Assembly: GCA_964643355.1 (NCBI GenBank)
Contig: CAZXPW010000002.1
Location: 79,556 to 143,555 of the forward strand
Reading direction: 5' to 3'
DNA length: 64,000 nt
From: FEN-1350 sp964643355
GTDB lineage: Bacteria > Planctomycetota > Phycisphaerae > Sedimentisphaerales > Anaerohalosphaeraceae
The notes under the pieces were generated by a model. The model did no database searches, was not told where the DNA came from, and saw nothing but the letters and a program-made list of their open reading frames with translations. Below are positions 43,233 to 51,733 of this stretch, piece after piece. Position numbers and translations under genes: made by a program. Each line of letters begins with the position of its first letter. The stretch's first letter is position 1.

Positions 43233-44645
43233 CTATCCGGAGATGGAACCGAGCAAATCTTCAAGAACATCTTTGGCACGGCAGACGCGATTTCCCGAGG
43301 ATCCCATCCAGCGGATTTCGGCGTTGCGTTTGAGGAGGTCTTCGACCTTTCGATTGGCCAGGATTACGGTGGCATGGTTTTTTCCGCCCATCATCCGGCC
43401 GATTTCGGGGAACGACAGTCGTGTGCATCGGCGGGCCAGATGCATGCAGAACGACCTTGCCGTACTGATCGTACGGTCCTTGCGGGCCGAATGCAGGTCG
43501 GAGCCGCTGATGCCGAAATAGGAAACGACGGCCGATTCAATGTCGGACAGATGGACGATCGGATCGCTTCGCGACAGGTGCTCAGCGAGGACTTCCCGGG
43601 CCATCGCCAGCGTGATTTTTTCGTCGCTCAGCGAGGCAAAGGCCACCAGCTTGAGCAAAGTCCCTTCCAGTTCGCGCACGCTGGAGGTAATTTTTTCGGC
43701 CAGCAACTCCACGACACTGGCGGGCAGCTCCTTTTTGATTTCCTGCGCTCGGCGGCGGCAGATTCGGCAGCGCGTCTCGTAGTCCGGCGGTTCAATTTTG
43801 ACCACCATGCCCGAGACAAAACGGTTGACGAGTTGTTCACTGATCTGACCGATCATCTTGGGATGCGCGTCAGATGCCAGAACAATCTGCTTTCCGGCCA
43901 GATCAATGCTGTTAAAGGTGTGCAGGAATTCCTCCTGCATGGCGTTCTTGTTGGCCAGGAAATGAATATCGTCGATCGCCAACACATCCAGTTGTCGAAG
44001 CCGCTGTCGGAAACCTTCGAGCTTTCGTGTCTTCAGGGCAAGGACATACTGGTTGGCAAAATCCTCCGCCGACAAATACAGCCAGCGGGCTCCGGGACGG
44101 GCTTTCCCGACGGCATTGCAGATTCCCTGGAGAAGATGGGTTTTGCCGACGCCGTATCCGCCATGGTAGAAGAGGGGGTTAAACGGGCTTTTTTCCTCTC
44201 CAACGACCGCTTTTGCGGCATTGAAAGCCAATTCATTCTTTGGTCCGACCACGAACGAGTCCAAACTATGCTTGAGAAATTTCCCCCGGGATTGCGTCTG
44301 GCCTGAATGGGCTTTTGGAGCGACGGCCGGCGCAGAGGAGGATTCTCGGCACATCATGGGTCCGGAACTATTCGGACGCGAGGCCGGAATAAGGGTCGGA
44401 TCCACGACGACGACGACCTTGCGCGAGGCACCGAAGATCGAGCCGACGATCTGCTGCACCGCCGTCAGAAAATGATTTTCGATCCAGTTGGCGACGAACG
44501 AATTGGCCACCCGGATCGTCACGGTATCCTGACTGAGATCCAGCTTCGTCGTGTTCCTGAACCAAATCTTGTATTTTGGTTGTCCGATTCTCTCGGCAAT
44601 CGCCTGTTCGAGAGCAGCCGATTCATCCGTGAATAGGGACTGCAT
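43233..44645 (-). CDS. dnaA: Chromosomal replication initiator DnaA
   Basis: AAA+ initiator that binds DnaA boxes and opens the origin. Domain I (residues 1-80) has the expected IWFRNTTKLDLS; domain II (~85-125) is short and variable; domain III has Walker A GGYGVGKT at 162-169 and Walker B LAIDDIHFL, plus sensor regions; domain IV carries the DNA-binding signature SFPEIGRMMGGKNHATVI. GGGAGAAGG precedes the ATG. Length 470 is typical. The upstream gap holds DnaA boxes. It is not next to dnaN, rpmH or gyrB in this window; rsmB lies upstream instead. Confidence 0.96.
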   Translation of the reverse strand: MQSLFTDESAALEQAIAERIGQPKYKIWFRNTTKLDLSQDTVTIRVANSFVANWIENHFLTAVQQIVGSIFGASRKVVVVVDPTLIPASRPNSSGPMMCRESSSAPAVAPKAHSGQTQSRGKFLKHSLDSFVVGPKNELAFNAAKAVVGEEKSPFNPLFYHGGYGVGKTHLLQGICNAVGKARPGARWLYLSAEDFANQYVLALKTRKLEGFRQRLRQLDVLAIDDIHFLANKNAMQEEFLHTFNSIDLAGKQIVLASDAHPKMIGQISEQLVNRFVSGMVVKIEPPDYETRCRICRRRAQEIKKELPASVVELLAEKITSSVRELEGTLLKLVAFASLSDEKITLAMAREVLAEHLSRSDPIVHLSDIESAVVSYFGISGSDLHSARKDRTISTARSFCMHLARRCTRLSFPEIGRMMGGKNHATVILANRKVEDLLKRNAEIRWMGSSGNRVCRAKDVLEDLLGSISG

Positions 44646-44789
44646 AACCTTCTCCCATTATTTTTCCAGTCGGAATCCGGTGCGTGATCGCAGAAAAACG
44701 AAGTAGTGAAATCATCAACGCAAGGCCTCATCGTATATTTCGCAGAACCGTTTGCAACGGGGATTTTTGGGGATTCTTTTCAACAACCA

Positions 44790-44886
44790 ACAACGCCCAG
44801 ATATCGCAAGGATTTACGACAGAATAATTTTTTTCCCCAACAGGATACCCACAGCGCAAATGGCACTGTGGATAACCTGTGAATAG
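44790..44886. promoter_or_regulatory. DnaA-box cluster upstream of dnaA (possible oriC or autoregulatory region)
   Basis: A perfect box TGTGGATAA (44867-44875), a near box TGTGAATAG (44878-44886) and a weaker ATACCCACA (44845-44853), next to an AT-rich run (AATAATTTTTTT, 44822-44834) that could unwind. The region 44646-44906 is gene-free, and on the minus strand TTGCAA-16-TACGAT is a possible dnaA promoter. Whether it is the origin or only dnaA control cannot be decided; full origins usually carry more boxes. Confidence 0.5.
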
Positions 44887-44906
44887 CGGATTTTGCACCG
44901 CCAGGA

Positions 44907-46283
44907 TCAGCGGCGGACAAGCAGGGCCGCAAATCCGCCGTCGGATTCGGGGTGTTCCGTCGATTCCGGGCGAGGAAGCGTGAGGACGGCGTCACGAAAA
45001 TCGAAATCCGGATGATGAACGAGAAATTGTCCGACCAGCCGATTGTTTTCGTCTTCCAGCACGCTGCATGTGCTGTAAACAATGCGCCCTCCCGGGCGGA
45101 CTTTCGACGCGGCAAGCTCGAGGATGTCATATTGGAGACGAGAAAGGTTTCTCACCGCATGGGGCGTTATGCGATGGCGGATTTCGCAGCGACGGGCCAT
45201 CACGCCGGAATTGGAACAGGGCACATCGACCAGTACGGCATCAAAAAGCAAGTCTTTGGGCAGGTCTTCGGGTTTGCCAATGCGTTTGACGATTTCGATT
45301 CCGAGTCGCCGACAATTTTCGCCGACCTTATCCAGCCGCTGTGGATCGGCATCGGTTGCGAAAATGGACCCGCGATTGTCCATCCGTTCCGCGATCAAGG
45401 CGGTTTTGCCCCCGGGCGCCGAGCACAGATCCAGGATTGTTTCTTTGGGCTGGGGGCTTAGGATCTTGACGGGGACCGCAGAGGTCGGATCAAGAACATG
45501 GAACCAGCCCTGGCGATAGCCGGGAAGATCATCCACACGATGGCCGGGATGCAGTTGAATTTGCATCGAAGAAGTCATTTGACATTCGAATCCGGATTGA
45601 ACAAGTCGATCCAGCAGCGCATGCGGTGAGGTCTTGAGAGGATTGGGCTGGAGGAAGAGATTCGGCCTCCGATTGGTACCCAGACACATTTCCCAGACAA
45701 CCTCCAGACAACGGGTTGTCCATTCCTTCGTCAGCCACAACGGCAAGGAAAAGGCAAGCGAAAAGAACTGGGCAGGCATTCTTAGCGGATCGGGCAAAAT
45801 ATCCCGGTGAAAAAGACAGCCCCTGGCCATCGCTTGAGGAACACAACGGCAGGGATCGGCGGATTCGCGCAAAACGCAACGATGTTCGATCGCGCGTCCG
45901 AGGTTGCGCAGGACGGCATTGACAAAACCGATTTGTTTTCGGCCCCCCCGGGTTCCAGCCAGGCGAGCCGCCTCATCAACGATCGCATACTCGGCGGTCT
46001 GCGGGGCAAAGACCCATTCATAAGCCCCAATCCGAAGGAGATTCATCAGCCGGCCGGAAACGCGGCGAGGATCGACCTGGCCGAATTGATGAAGAAGGCA
46101 ATCCAGCAGAGTTCGGTTGCGAATGACGCCATAGACCAGATCGGTTGCCTGCGCTCTTTGTTCGGTTCGGCCGAGACGATCGTGAAGCCGCTGCTGAAGA
46201 TCCGTCGAGTCGCGGTCGAAATGGACCAGAACTTCCAATGCGACTTGTCGAGCCGTTGCATCTGGACCGATGGGATCTTTCAT
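44907..46283 (-). CDS. rsmB: 16S rRNA m5C967 methyltransferase RsmB
   Basis: 458 residues: an N-terminal NusB-like RNA-binding domain (ARQVALEVLVHFDRDSTDLQ, TDLVYGVIRNRTLLDCLL, RIGAYEWVF) and a C-terminal methyltransferase with SAM motif LDLCSAPGGKTALIAE, DVPCSNSGVMARR (motif IV cysteine) and YSTCSVLEDEN (catalytic cysteine). This combination is specific to RsmB/Fmu. ATG 46283 is chosen because GAGGA lies 6 bases upstream; a TTG 11 codons earlier follows the preceding gene directly. Sits between a polyprenyl synthase gene and the dnaA region. Confidence 0.92.
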   Translation of the reverse strand: MKDPIGPDATARQVALEVLVHFDRDSTDLQQRLHDRLGRTEQRAQATDLVYGVIRNRTLLDCLLHQFGQVDPRRVSGRLMNLLRIGAYEWVFAPQTAEYAIVDEAARLAGTRGGRKQIGFVNAVLRNLGRAIEHRCVLRESADPCRCVPQAMARGCLFHRDILPDPLRMPAQFFSLAFSLPLWLTKEWTTRCLEVVWEMCLGTNRRPNLFLQPNPLKTSPHALLDRLVQSGFECQMTSSMQIQLHPGHRVDDLPGYRQGWFHVLDPTSAVPVKILSPQPKETILDLCSAPGGKTALIAERMDNRGSIFATDADPQRLDKVGENCRRLGIEIVKRIGKPEDLPKDLLFDAVLVDVPCSNSGVMARRCEIRHRITPHAVRNLSRLQYDILELAASKVRPGGRIVYSTCSVLEDENNRLVGQFLVHHPDFDFRDAVLTLPRPESTEHPESDGGFAALLVRR

Positions 46284-46317
46284 CGACGATCCTCGATGGA
46301 TCTGCGCCACGGACAAT

Positions 46318-47325
46318 TCAGGAAGAACGACCGACGATTCCCTGTGCCAAACGAATCAGGGCCGAGCGGGCAGGGGTATCCGAAAAAGCGTCCAGACCCT
46401 GAATTGCCTTTCGGCACAAATCCAGCGCCGTGGATCTGGCGTACGCAAGGCCCTGACATTCCTGCAGAAGTCCGATCAATTTCGGTCGATCCGCCGGGCC
46501 GGCCAACAGTCGCAACAGCTCGGCTTTTTGGTCCCCCGAAGCGGAACGAAGGGCATGAATGACCGGCAATGTCGGTTTGCGCTTGTCCAGGTCGGTTCCG
46601 AGGGTCTTGCCGGCCGAGTCTTCCCCGCCGGCGATATCCAACACATCATCCGTGATCTGAAAAGCCAGACCGAGTTGAATGCCGTATTGCCGCAGAGAAT
46701 CTTCTTTGCGTTGATCCGCTCCGGCCGCCAAAGCCCCCAATGAACAACAGGCCCCGAACAATTCCGCGGTTTTTCCGCGGATGATCTCCATATAGATCGC
46801 CTCGTCCAGTTGCCAATTCTGTCGCTGGACATTCTGCAGCAATTCCCCCTGACACAGCGCCATCGCCGTTGACGAAAAGATCCGACCGATTCTGGGATCG
46901 TCAAATTCCATCCCAAGGGCAAAAACCCGACTGAGCAGATAATCCCCCAACAGGACGGCCGCTTCGTTGCCATGGAGAACATTGACGGTGGTCTTCTTGC
47001 GTCGAGTCATCGCCTGATCCAGCACATCGTCATGCAACAGAGAGGCGGTATGGATCAATTCCGCCATCGCCGCCAGGGTGATATGGCGTGGATTCAGATT
47101 TTCACAGCAATGCCCGCACAACAAAACCAGCGCCGGGCGAAGCATTTTACCGGAGCCGGCGGATACATCCCGCAGGAGGCGATTGATGGAACCGAAAGGA
47201 GTCACCATTTGCCGGGCAATCACGACGCGCACCTGCGCTAGTTCTTCCTCGATCAGGTTCAGGGCTTCTGACCAAGGCGTAGGGGCAAACCCCGCCGTTT
47301 CCGAAGCCGAATCAGGCATGGGCAT
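46318..47325 (-). CDS. Long-chain polyprenyl diphosphate synthase (IspB-type)
   Basis: Trans-prenyltransferase that extends farnesyl/geranylgeranyl diphosphate for quinones. Both aspartate-rich motifs are present: LLHDDVLDQA (first DDxxD) and QITDDVLDIAGG (second). The residues just before the first motif are small (HTASL), as expected for long-chain products, and GKMLRPALVLL is the first substrate lysine/arginine region. Start set at ATG 47325, overlapping the end of ilvE by 14 bases; longer frames lack support. Heptaprenyl or octaprenyl length cannot be read. Confidence 0.88.
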   Translation of the reverse strand: MPMPDSASETAGFAPTPWSEALNLIEEELAQVRVVIARQMVTPFGSINRLLRDVSAGSGKMLRPALVLLCGHCCENLNPRHITLAAMAELIHTASLLHDDVLDQAMTRRKKTTVNVLHGNEAAVLLGDYLLSRVFALGMEFDDPRIGRIFSSTAMALCQGELLQNVQRQNWQLDEAIYMEIIRGKTAELFGACCSLGALAAGADQRKEDSLRQYGIQLGLAFQITDDVLDIAGGEDSAGKTLGTDLDKRKPTLPVIHALRSASGDQKAELLRLLAGPADRPKLIGLLQECQGLAYARSTALDLCRKAIQGLDAFSDTPARSALIRLAQGIVGRSS

Positions 47326-48166
47326 ATTCGTAGAATTTCTTTCGCAACAGGCGGGTGACCGGACCCGGTTTTCCATCGCCGATGATCCGCCCGTCAATGT
47401 TCACCACCCCGATGACCTCGGCGGCCGTTCCCGTCAAAAACAACTCGTCGGCGATGTACAGATCCAAACGCGTCAGATTTTGTTCGACGACTTTGATTCC
47501 TTCGGCCTCCGCCAGCCGGATGACCACGCCGCGGGTGACGCCTTCCAACGATCCGGCCTGCACGGGAGGCGTAAAGGCGACACCCTTGCGGATGGTAAAC
47601 ACATTATCTCCCGTCGCCTCGGCAACGAAACCTTCATGGTTATACATGATGGCTTCGCCCATCCCCGCGTCCAGCGCCTCGATTTTGGCCAGGATATTGT
47701 TGAGATAATTCAGACTCTTGATCTGCGGAGGCAGCGACAAGGGATGGTTTCGAACCGTCACCGCGCTGATCACCTTCATCCCTTTTTCATAAAACTCCTC
47801 GGGATACAGTTTGATGTGATCGGCGATAATGAAGACGGAGGCCTTCTTGCACAGAAACGGATTGAGGCCCAGATCGCCTATCCCCCGGGTCACAACCAGA
47901 CGGATGTACCCGCTTTTGATGTTGTTGGCCTGGACGGTTTCCTCGACCGCCCGAATCATGGCCTCGGGTTCCATCGGGATTTCCAGGCGGATCGCCCGGG
48001 CCGATTCGTATAAACGCCGAATGTGTGCGGCGAACTCAAACACCTTTCCGGCATAGACGCGGATGCCCTCGAAGACGCCGTCTCCATACAACAATCCGTG
48101 ATCAAACACGGAGATCTTCGCATCCTGGCGATCGACCAATTTCCCATCCAGCCAGATTTTCGACAT
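47312..48166 (-). CDS. ilvE: Branched-chain amino-acid aminotransferase IlvE
   Basis: Class IV PLP aminotransferase, cytoplasmic, final step of Leu/Ile/Val synthesis. Seen: LDGKLVDRQDAKISVFDHGLLYGDGVFEGIRVY, the PLP-lysine region IKSLNYLNNILAKIEAL, NHEGFVAEATGDNVF, and SLEGVTRG. The FxGxR-like ... GIRVYAGKVFEF pattern separates it from D-amino-acid transaminase, though related D-Ala/ADC lyases cannot be fully excluded. Start ATG 48166 has GGAG 7 bases upstream. Length 284. Confidence 0.9.
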   Translation of the reverse strand: MSKIWLDGKLVDRQDAKISVFDHGLLYGDGVFEGIRVYAGKVFEFAAHIRRLYESARAIRLEIPMEPEAMIRAVEETVQANNIKSGYIRLVVTRGIGDLGLNPFLCKKASVFIIADHIKLYPEEFYEKGMKVISAVTVRNHPLSLPPQIKSLNYLNNILAKIEALDAGMGEAIMYNHEGFVAEATGDNVFTIRKGVAFTPPVQAGSLEGVTRGVVIRLAEAEGIKVVEQNLTRLDLYIADELFLTGTAAEVIGVVNIDGRIIGDGKPGPVTRLLRKKFYEYAHA

Positions 48167-48227
48167 TGTGTTTCTCCGCAAAATTCTCTCATCGCCGCGC
48201 GTCATTCCGAACCCGGAACCCAAACTC

Positions 48228-48926
48228 TTACGAGCGGTTCATGACCATTCGACCATCAGCCAGCCGAACCACGCGATGCGCCCGGCCGGCGATCCGGTCG
48301 TCGTGGGTGACCATGAGAATGGTCTGGCCTTCACGATTCAATGCTTCCAGAACATTGAGTATATCATTTCCCGTCTTTGAGTCAAGATTGCCCGTGGGTT
48401 CGTCGGCCAGCAGCAGAATCGGGCGATTCATCAGGGCCCGTGCGATTGAGACCCGCTGGCGTTCCCCGCCGGACAACTGGAAGGGTTTGTGTTTGAGTCG
48501 TTCCCCCAGTCCAAATCGTCTCAGGAGGTCGATCGCCCGCTGACGGGCCGGACCGCGCCGTGCGGACCAGTTCAGGATGTTTGAAGCCGCCATCGCGGGT
48601 AGAACCGTGTTTTCAACCACATCCAATTCATCCAGAAGATGATAAAACTGGAACACGAATCCGACGGATCGGTTGCGATATTCGTTCAACCGCGCGGCGT
48701 TCAGACCGGTCAGATGCTGACCGTCGAAGATCACATCGCCCTTGTCGGGGGTATCCAGCGCCCCGAGGATATGGAGAAATGTGCTCTTGCCGCTGCCGGA
48801 GGCCCCGACCATCGCGACAAATTCTCCGGCCTGGACCTCAAAGTCAATCCCTCGCAGGACCTCCAGGACATTGGATCCCATTCGATAGGATTTGTACACG
48901 CCCTTGGTTGTCAGGATTCCGCTCAT
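48228..48926 (-). CDS. lolD: LolD-type lipoprotein-release ABC ATPase
   Basis: 232 residues. Walker A GASGSGKST at 41-49, signature LSGGERQRVSIARAL, Walker B LLADEPTGNLDS, all in the MacB/LolD form. It lies directly downstream of two LolC/E permease genes in the same direction, so it most likely powers release of outer-membrane lipoproteins to LolA. No lolA or lolB is present in the window. Confidence 0.9.
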   Translation of the reverse strand: MSGILTTKGVYKSYRMGSNVLEVLRGIDFEVQAGEFVAMVGASGSGKSTFLHILGALDTPDKGDVIFDGQHLTGLNAARLNEYRNRSVGFVFQFYHLLDELDVVENTVLPAMAASNILNWSARRGPARQRAIDLLRRFGLGERLKHKPFQLSGGERQRVSIARALMNRPILLLADEPTGNLDSKTGNDILNVLEALNREGQTILMVTHDDRIAGRAHRVVRLADGRMVMNRS

Positions 48927-48945
48927 GGGGATTTCCGATCTCGAT

Positions 48946-50307
48946 TCATTCCAGTATTCCTGCCTGCAGGGTTTCGATCGGGCGTTTTCTCGCGGCCTGC
49001 AAAGCGGGAAACAAAGCCCCCAGCCAGCAGGCGGCCAGCGCCGAGAATCCGATCACGACAAGGACCGGGACATGGATTTCGTTGGGAATATCCCCGATAG
49101 CATAGACACTTCGATTCCAGACCTGCCAACCCCGGGTTTGATAGAGCCAGTCTTCGATGTCGTTGACTTTTGTGAGAAATGCCGAGCCGGCGACGATTCC
49201 GACGCTGCCGCCGAGGATCCCAACCAGAGTCGCGAAGAGCAACACCATTGTCAAGACCCCCAGCGGCGAAACCCCCACGCTTCGCAACACGCCGATGTCT
49301 TTGCTTTTGTGGCTGATAATCATGTAAAAGACCACAAAGATAATAAAGACCGTAATCAGACCGAGCATCAGAAACAAAAAGATCATCATGGTCTGCTCTT
49401 TTTCCATTGGAGCGATGGCCGCGCGACGATTTTCGATCCAGCTTTGCACGCGCACTCCATCGAGATGATAGGCGTATTGGCGGTCGCGACAGGATTGAGC
49501 AAATTCGTTCCAGAGTTGATCGACCCTGCGACATCCCTCATCCAATCCGACGGAGGGTCGAAACCGAATATGGATCGCGGTGGTTCGCGGGATACTGCCG
49601 GCCATACCGAAGAGTTCTCGAGCGGTTTCGAAGGGCAGATAGACAACCCGGCCGTCGATCTTGACCAGACCGCTGTGGCTGTCATCGCTGAGAAAAACAT
49701 GCAGCGTATTGACCAGATCGGTGCCCGCTCGCGCCAGACCTCCTTTGGGCGTCAAGGGAAAGCCGCTGACGACCAATTCATATTGCCTCGGTTGTGGGGG
49801 ATGGAAATAGGTTCCATCCGGATTTCGGCTGCCGGGCAGCATATCAATGCCGACAATGCAGCCGGGAAGAGAGGAATTGTAGGAAGGTACAAACGCCGCA
49901 GTCGGATTCTGACGATGATAATAAAGCGTCGCGGCGAAATCCGTCGCCCGGATATGTCGGGCTAGATCCAGCCCCCAGATTTCCACCCCCATGTTCCATT
50001 CCGCCCCCGGCTGGGTCAACAGGCCAAATCCCCGGACGACCGGGGAGGCGCCTTCGATGAAATCCTGACGATCGAGCAGGGCCAGGAACTCGTCGGAATA
50101 GGCAAAACCCACCAGTGATTCGGTGCCAACAACACAGTCGCCGACGAATCGGTGATTCTTACCGCGAAACTCCCCGACCAAACCATTCATGACGGTCATT
50201 ACGACGACGACAATGAATACGCACAGGGCGACGGCGGTAATCGCCAGAAGCGAGATTCGCCGTTTCCATACATATCGCGATGCCAGAATCCATTGAATCA
50301 TGGTCAT
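48946..50307 (-). CDS. LolC/LolE family lipoprotein-release permease (second copy)
   Basis: 453 residues, start at ATG 50307 overlapping the stop of the upstream permease by ATGA. Layout is the usual one: an N-terminal membrane helix (SLLAITAVALCVFIVVVVMTVMNG), a large periplasmic domain, and three C-terminal helices in a FtsX/MacB-like domain (TMMIFLFLMLGLITVFIIFVV; RSVGVSPLGVLTMVLLFATLVGI; VLVVIGFSALAACWLGALFPA). With its twin and LolD it forms a LolCDE-type complex of inner-membrane lipoprotein sorting. Which of the two is LolC and which LolE cannot be told. Confidence 0.85.
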   Translation of the reverse strand: MTMIQWILASRYVWKRRISLLAITAVALCVFIVVVVMTVMNGLVGEFRGKNHRFVGDCVVGTESLVGFAYSDEFLALLDRQDFIEGASPVVRGFGLLTQPGAEWNMGVEIWGLDLARHIRATDFAATLYYHRQNPTAAFVPSYNSSLPGCIVGIDMLPGSRNPDGTYFHPPQPRQYELVVSGFPLTPKGGLARAGTDLVNTLHVFLSDDSHSGLVKIDGRVVYLPFETARELFGMAGSIPRTTAIHIRFRPSVGLDEGCRRVDQLWNEFAQSCRDRQYAYHLDGVRVQSWIENRRAAIAPMEKEQTMMIFLFLMLGLITVFIIFVVFYMIISHKSKDIGVLRSVGVSPLGVLTMVLLFATLVGILGGSVGIVAGSAFLTKVNDIEDWLYQTRGWQVWNRSVYAIGDIPNEIHVPVLVVIGFSALAACWLGALFPALQAARKRPIETLQAGILE

Positions 50308-51671
50308 TCGTACCGAAGCAGGCGGACGGGCCGGACCCGGGCGGCAGCCGCGGCGGGAATCAGGGACCCGATCCCCGCAGCCAGAATCGCGGCCAGGGAA
50401 ATCCAAACGACGGCATCCCAGTCCATTTGATTGGGGATTCGACTGAACATATATGTGCTGCTTTTCCAAAGTTTCAGGCCGAAAGCCATGCTGATCCAGC
50501 GTTCGATCGTGTTGATATTGAGCGTGATGACATATCCCAGAACGATTCCCAGTCCCGCGCCGACCGCTCCGATCGCCAGTCCAAAGAATACATAGAGTCC
50601 CCCTACCGCCGTCGATCCGAGTCCGCAGCTTTTGAGGATGGCGACATCCTTTTGCTTGGTCATGACAATCAGATAAAAAATGCAAAACACCAACAAAACC
50701 ACTCCCGCGCTGACCAGCCCGAAAATCATCAACAACATCTGCATCTGTTTGTGATATTCGGCGATCAACTGGGCCTGCAAGGCCCTGGAAGAATCAACCT
50801 TGGCATAGTCCGCCCACAGAAGGCCCTGTTTTTCGGCCCAATCAAGCCAGCACCGTTTGACGGCCGCAATCCCCTCTTCGACGCTGATATTCCCTTTCAG
50901 GCGGATCTGGATCCGGTCGGCCAACGGCGGATTATCCGGGTATAACTTTGAAGACAGAGACTCGATCGGAAGATAGATGAAATTCTGATCCAGATCGTAC
51001 ATGCCGGTGAACACCACATCCGTAACCGTGAAACGAATCACCTTTCGGATATAGTTCGGCTGACTCCCGCCGGAATCGTCCCCTGCCTCGGGGACTTCGA
51101 CGGATCGAGCGGCGCCGGTGGTCAACGGGACACGGCTGCCGATGATCTCGGAACGAATCGCGTCGAAATCATATTCATCGGTTTTCTCATCGGGCAAGGC
51201 CGCAACGCCGATCCCGATAAACCCCTCTTCGCCGGGGGTAACGCCATCCATGGCAAAGGAAGGTTCCGAGGAATTGTTTTTTTGTCGGAGAAGAAATTCC
51301 TTTATCGGCGAGACGGCCGCTCTTCGGGGCAGTTCAATACCCCACACCTGAACGGCCCGTACTTTCCCCTGTCCAAGCAGGAGCAAACCCTGCGATTGCA
51401 GGACGGCGGTAGCGGCCTGGATGCGCGGATCGGACTGCAGGGATTCGATCAGACCGGAATAATTCGGAATCCGCAGGTCCGACGGCGCCGTCAAGAGGAC
51501 ATCCCCCATGTGCCGCGTGGCGCTGCTCTCAAACGCGTCAATAAACCCGGTGAACAATCCCGCCACTGTAATCAGCAGAGCACAGGACAGGGCAACCGCC
51601 GCAACGCTCAACAGCACGATCCTGCGGCGACGAAGATATCGACAAGCCAGAAACATGCTGAGCACATTCAT
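50304..51671 (-). CDS. LolC/LolE family lipoprotein-release permease (first copy)
   Basis: 455 residues with the same architecture as its downstream twin: N-terminal helix (IVLLSVAAVALSCALLITVAGLFTGF), periplasmic domain, and three C-terminal helices (MQMLLMIFGLVSAGVVLLVF; AVGGLYVFFGLAIGAVGAGLG; AVVWISLAAILAAGIGSLIP). The two proteins share only part of their sequence, so they are diverged paralogues forming a heterodimer with LolD. It follows lysS with a 62-base gap that contains a weak hairpin. Confidence 0.85.
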   Translation of the reverse strand: MNVLSMFLACRYLRRRRIVLLSVAAVALSCALLITVAGLFTGFIDAFESSATRHMGDVLLTAPSDLRIPNYSGLIESLQSDPRIQAATAVLQSQGLLLLGQGKVRAVQVWGIELPRRAAVSPIKEFLLRQKNNSSEPSFAMDGVTPGEEGFIGIGVAALPDEKTDEYDFDAIRSEIIGSRVPLTTGAARSVEVPEAGDDSGGSQPNYIRKVIRFTVTDVVFTGMYDLDQNFIYLPIESLSSKLYPDNPPLADRIQIRLKGNISVEEGIAAVKRCWLDWAEKQGLLWADYAKVDSSRALQAQLIAEYHKQMQMLLMIFGLVSAGVVLLVFCIFYLIVMTKQKDVAILKSCGLGSTAVGGLYVFFGLAIGAVGAGLGIVLGYVITLNINTIERWISMAFGLKLWKSSTYMFSRIPNQMDWDAVVWISLAAILAAGIGSLIPAAAAARVRPVRLLRYE

Positions 51672-51733
51672 TGCCGTATTGTCTGTACTCCCTTATCCCC
51701 AATTTCCCCGGATGGACGATCCGGAGGGATTGT

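Noticed and set aside
51708..51724. Hairpin after lysS
   Set aside because: Six base pairs without a T tract; too weak to call a terminator.
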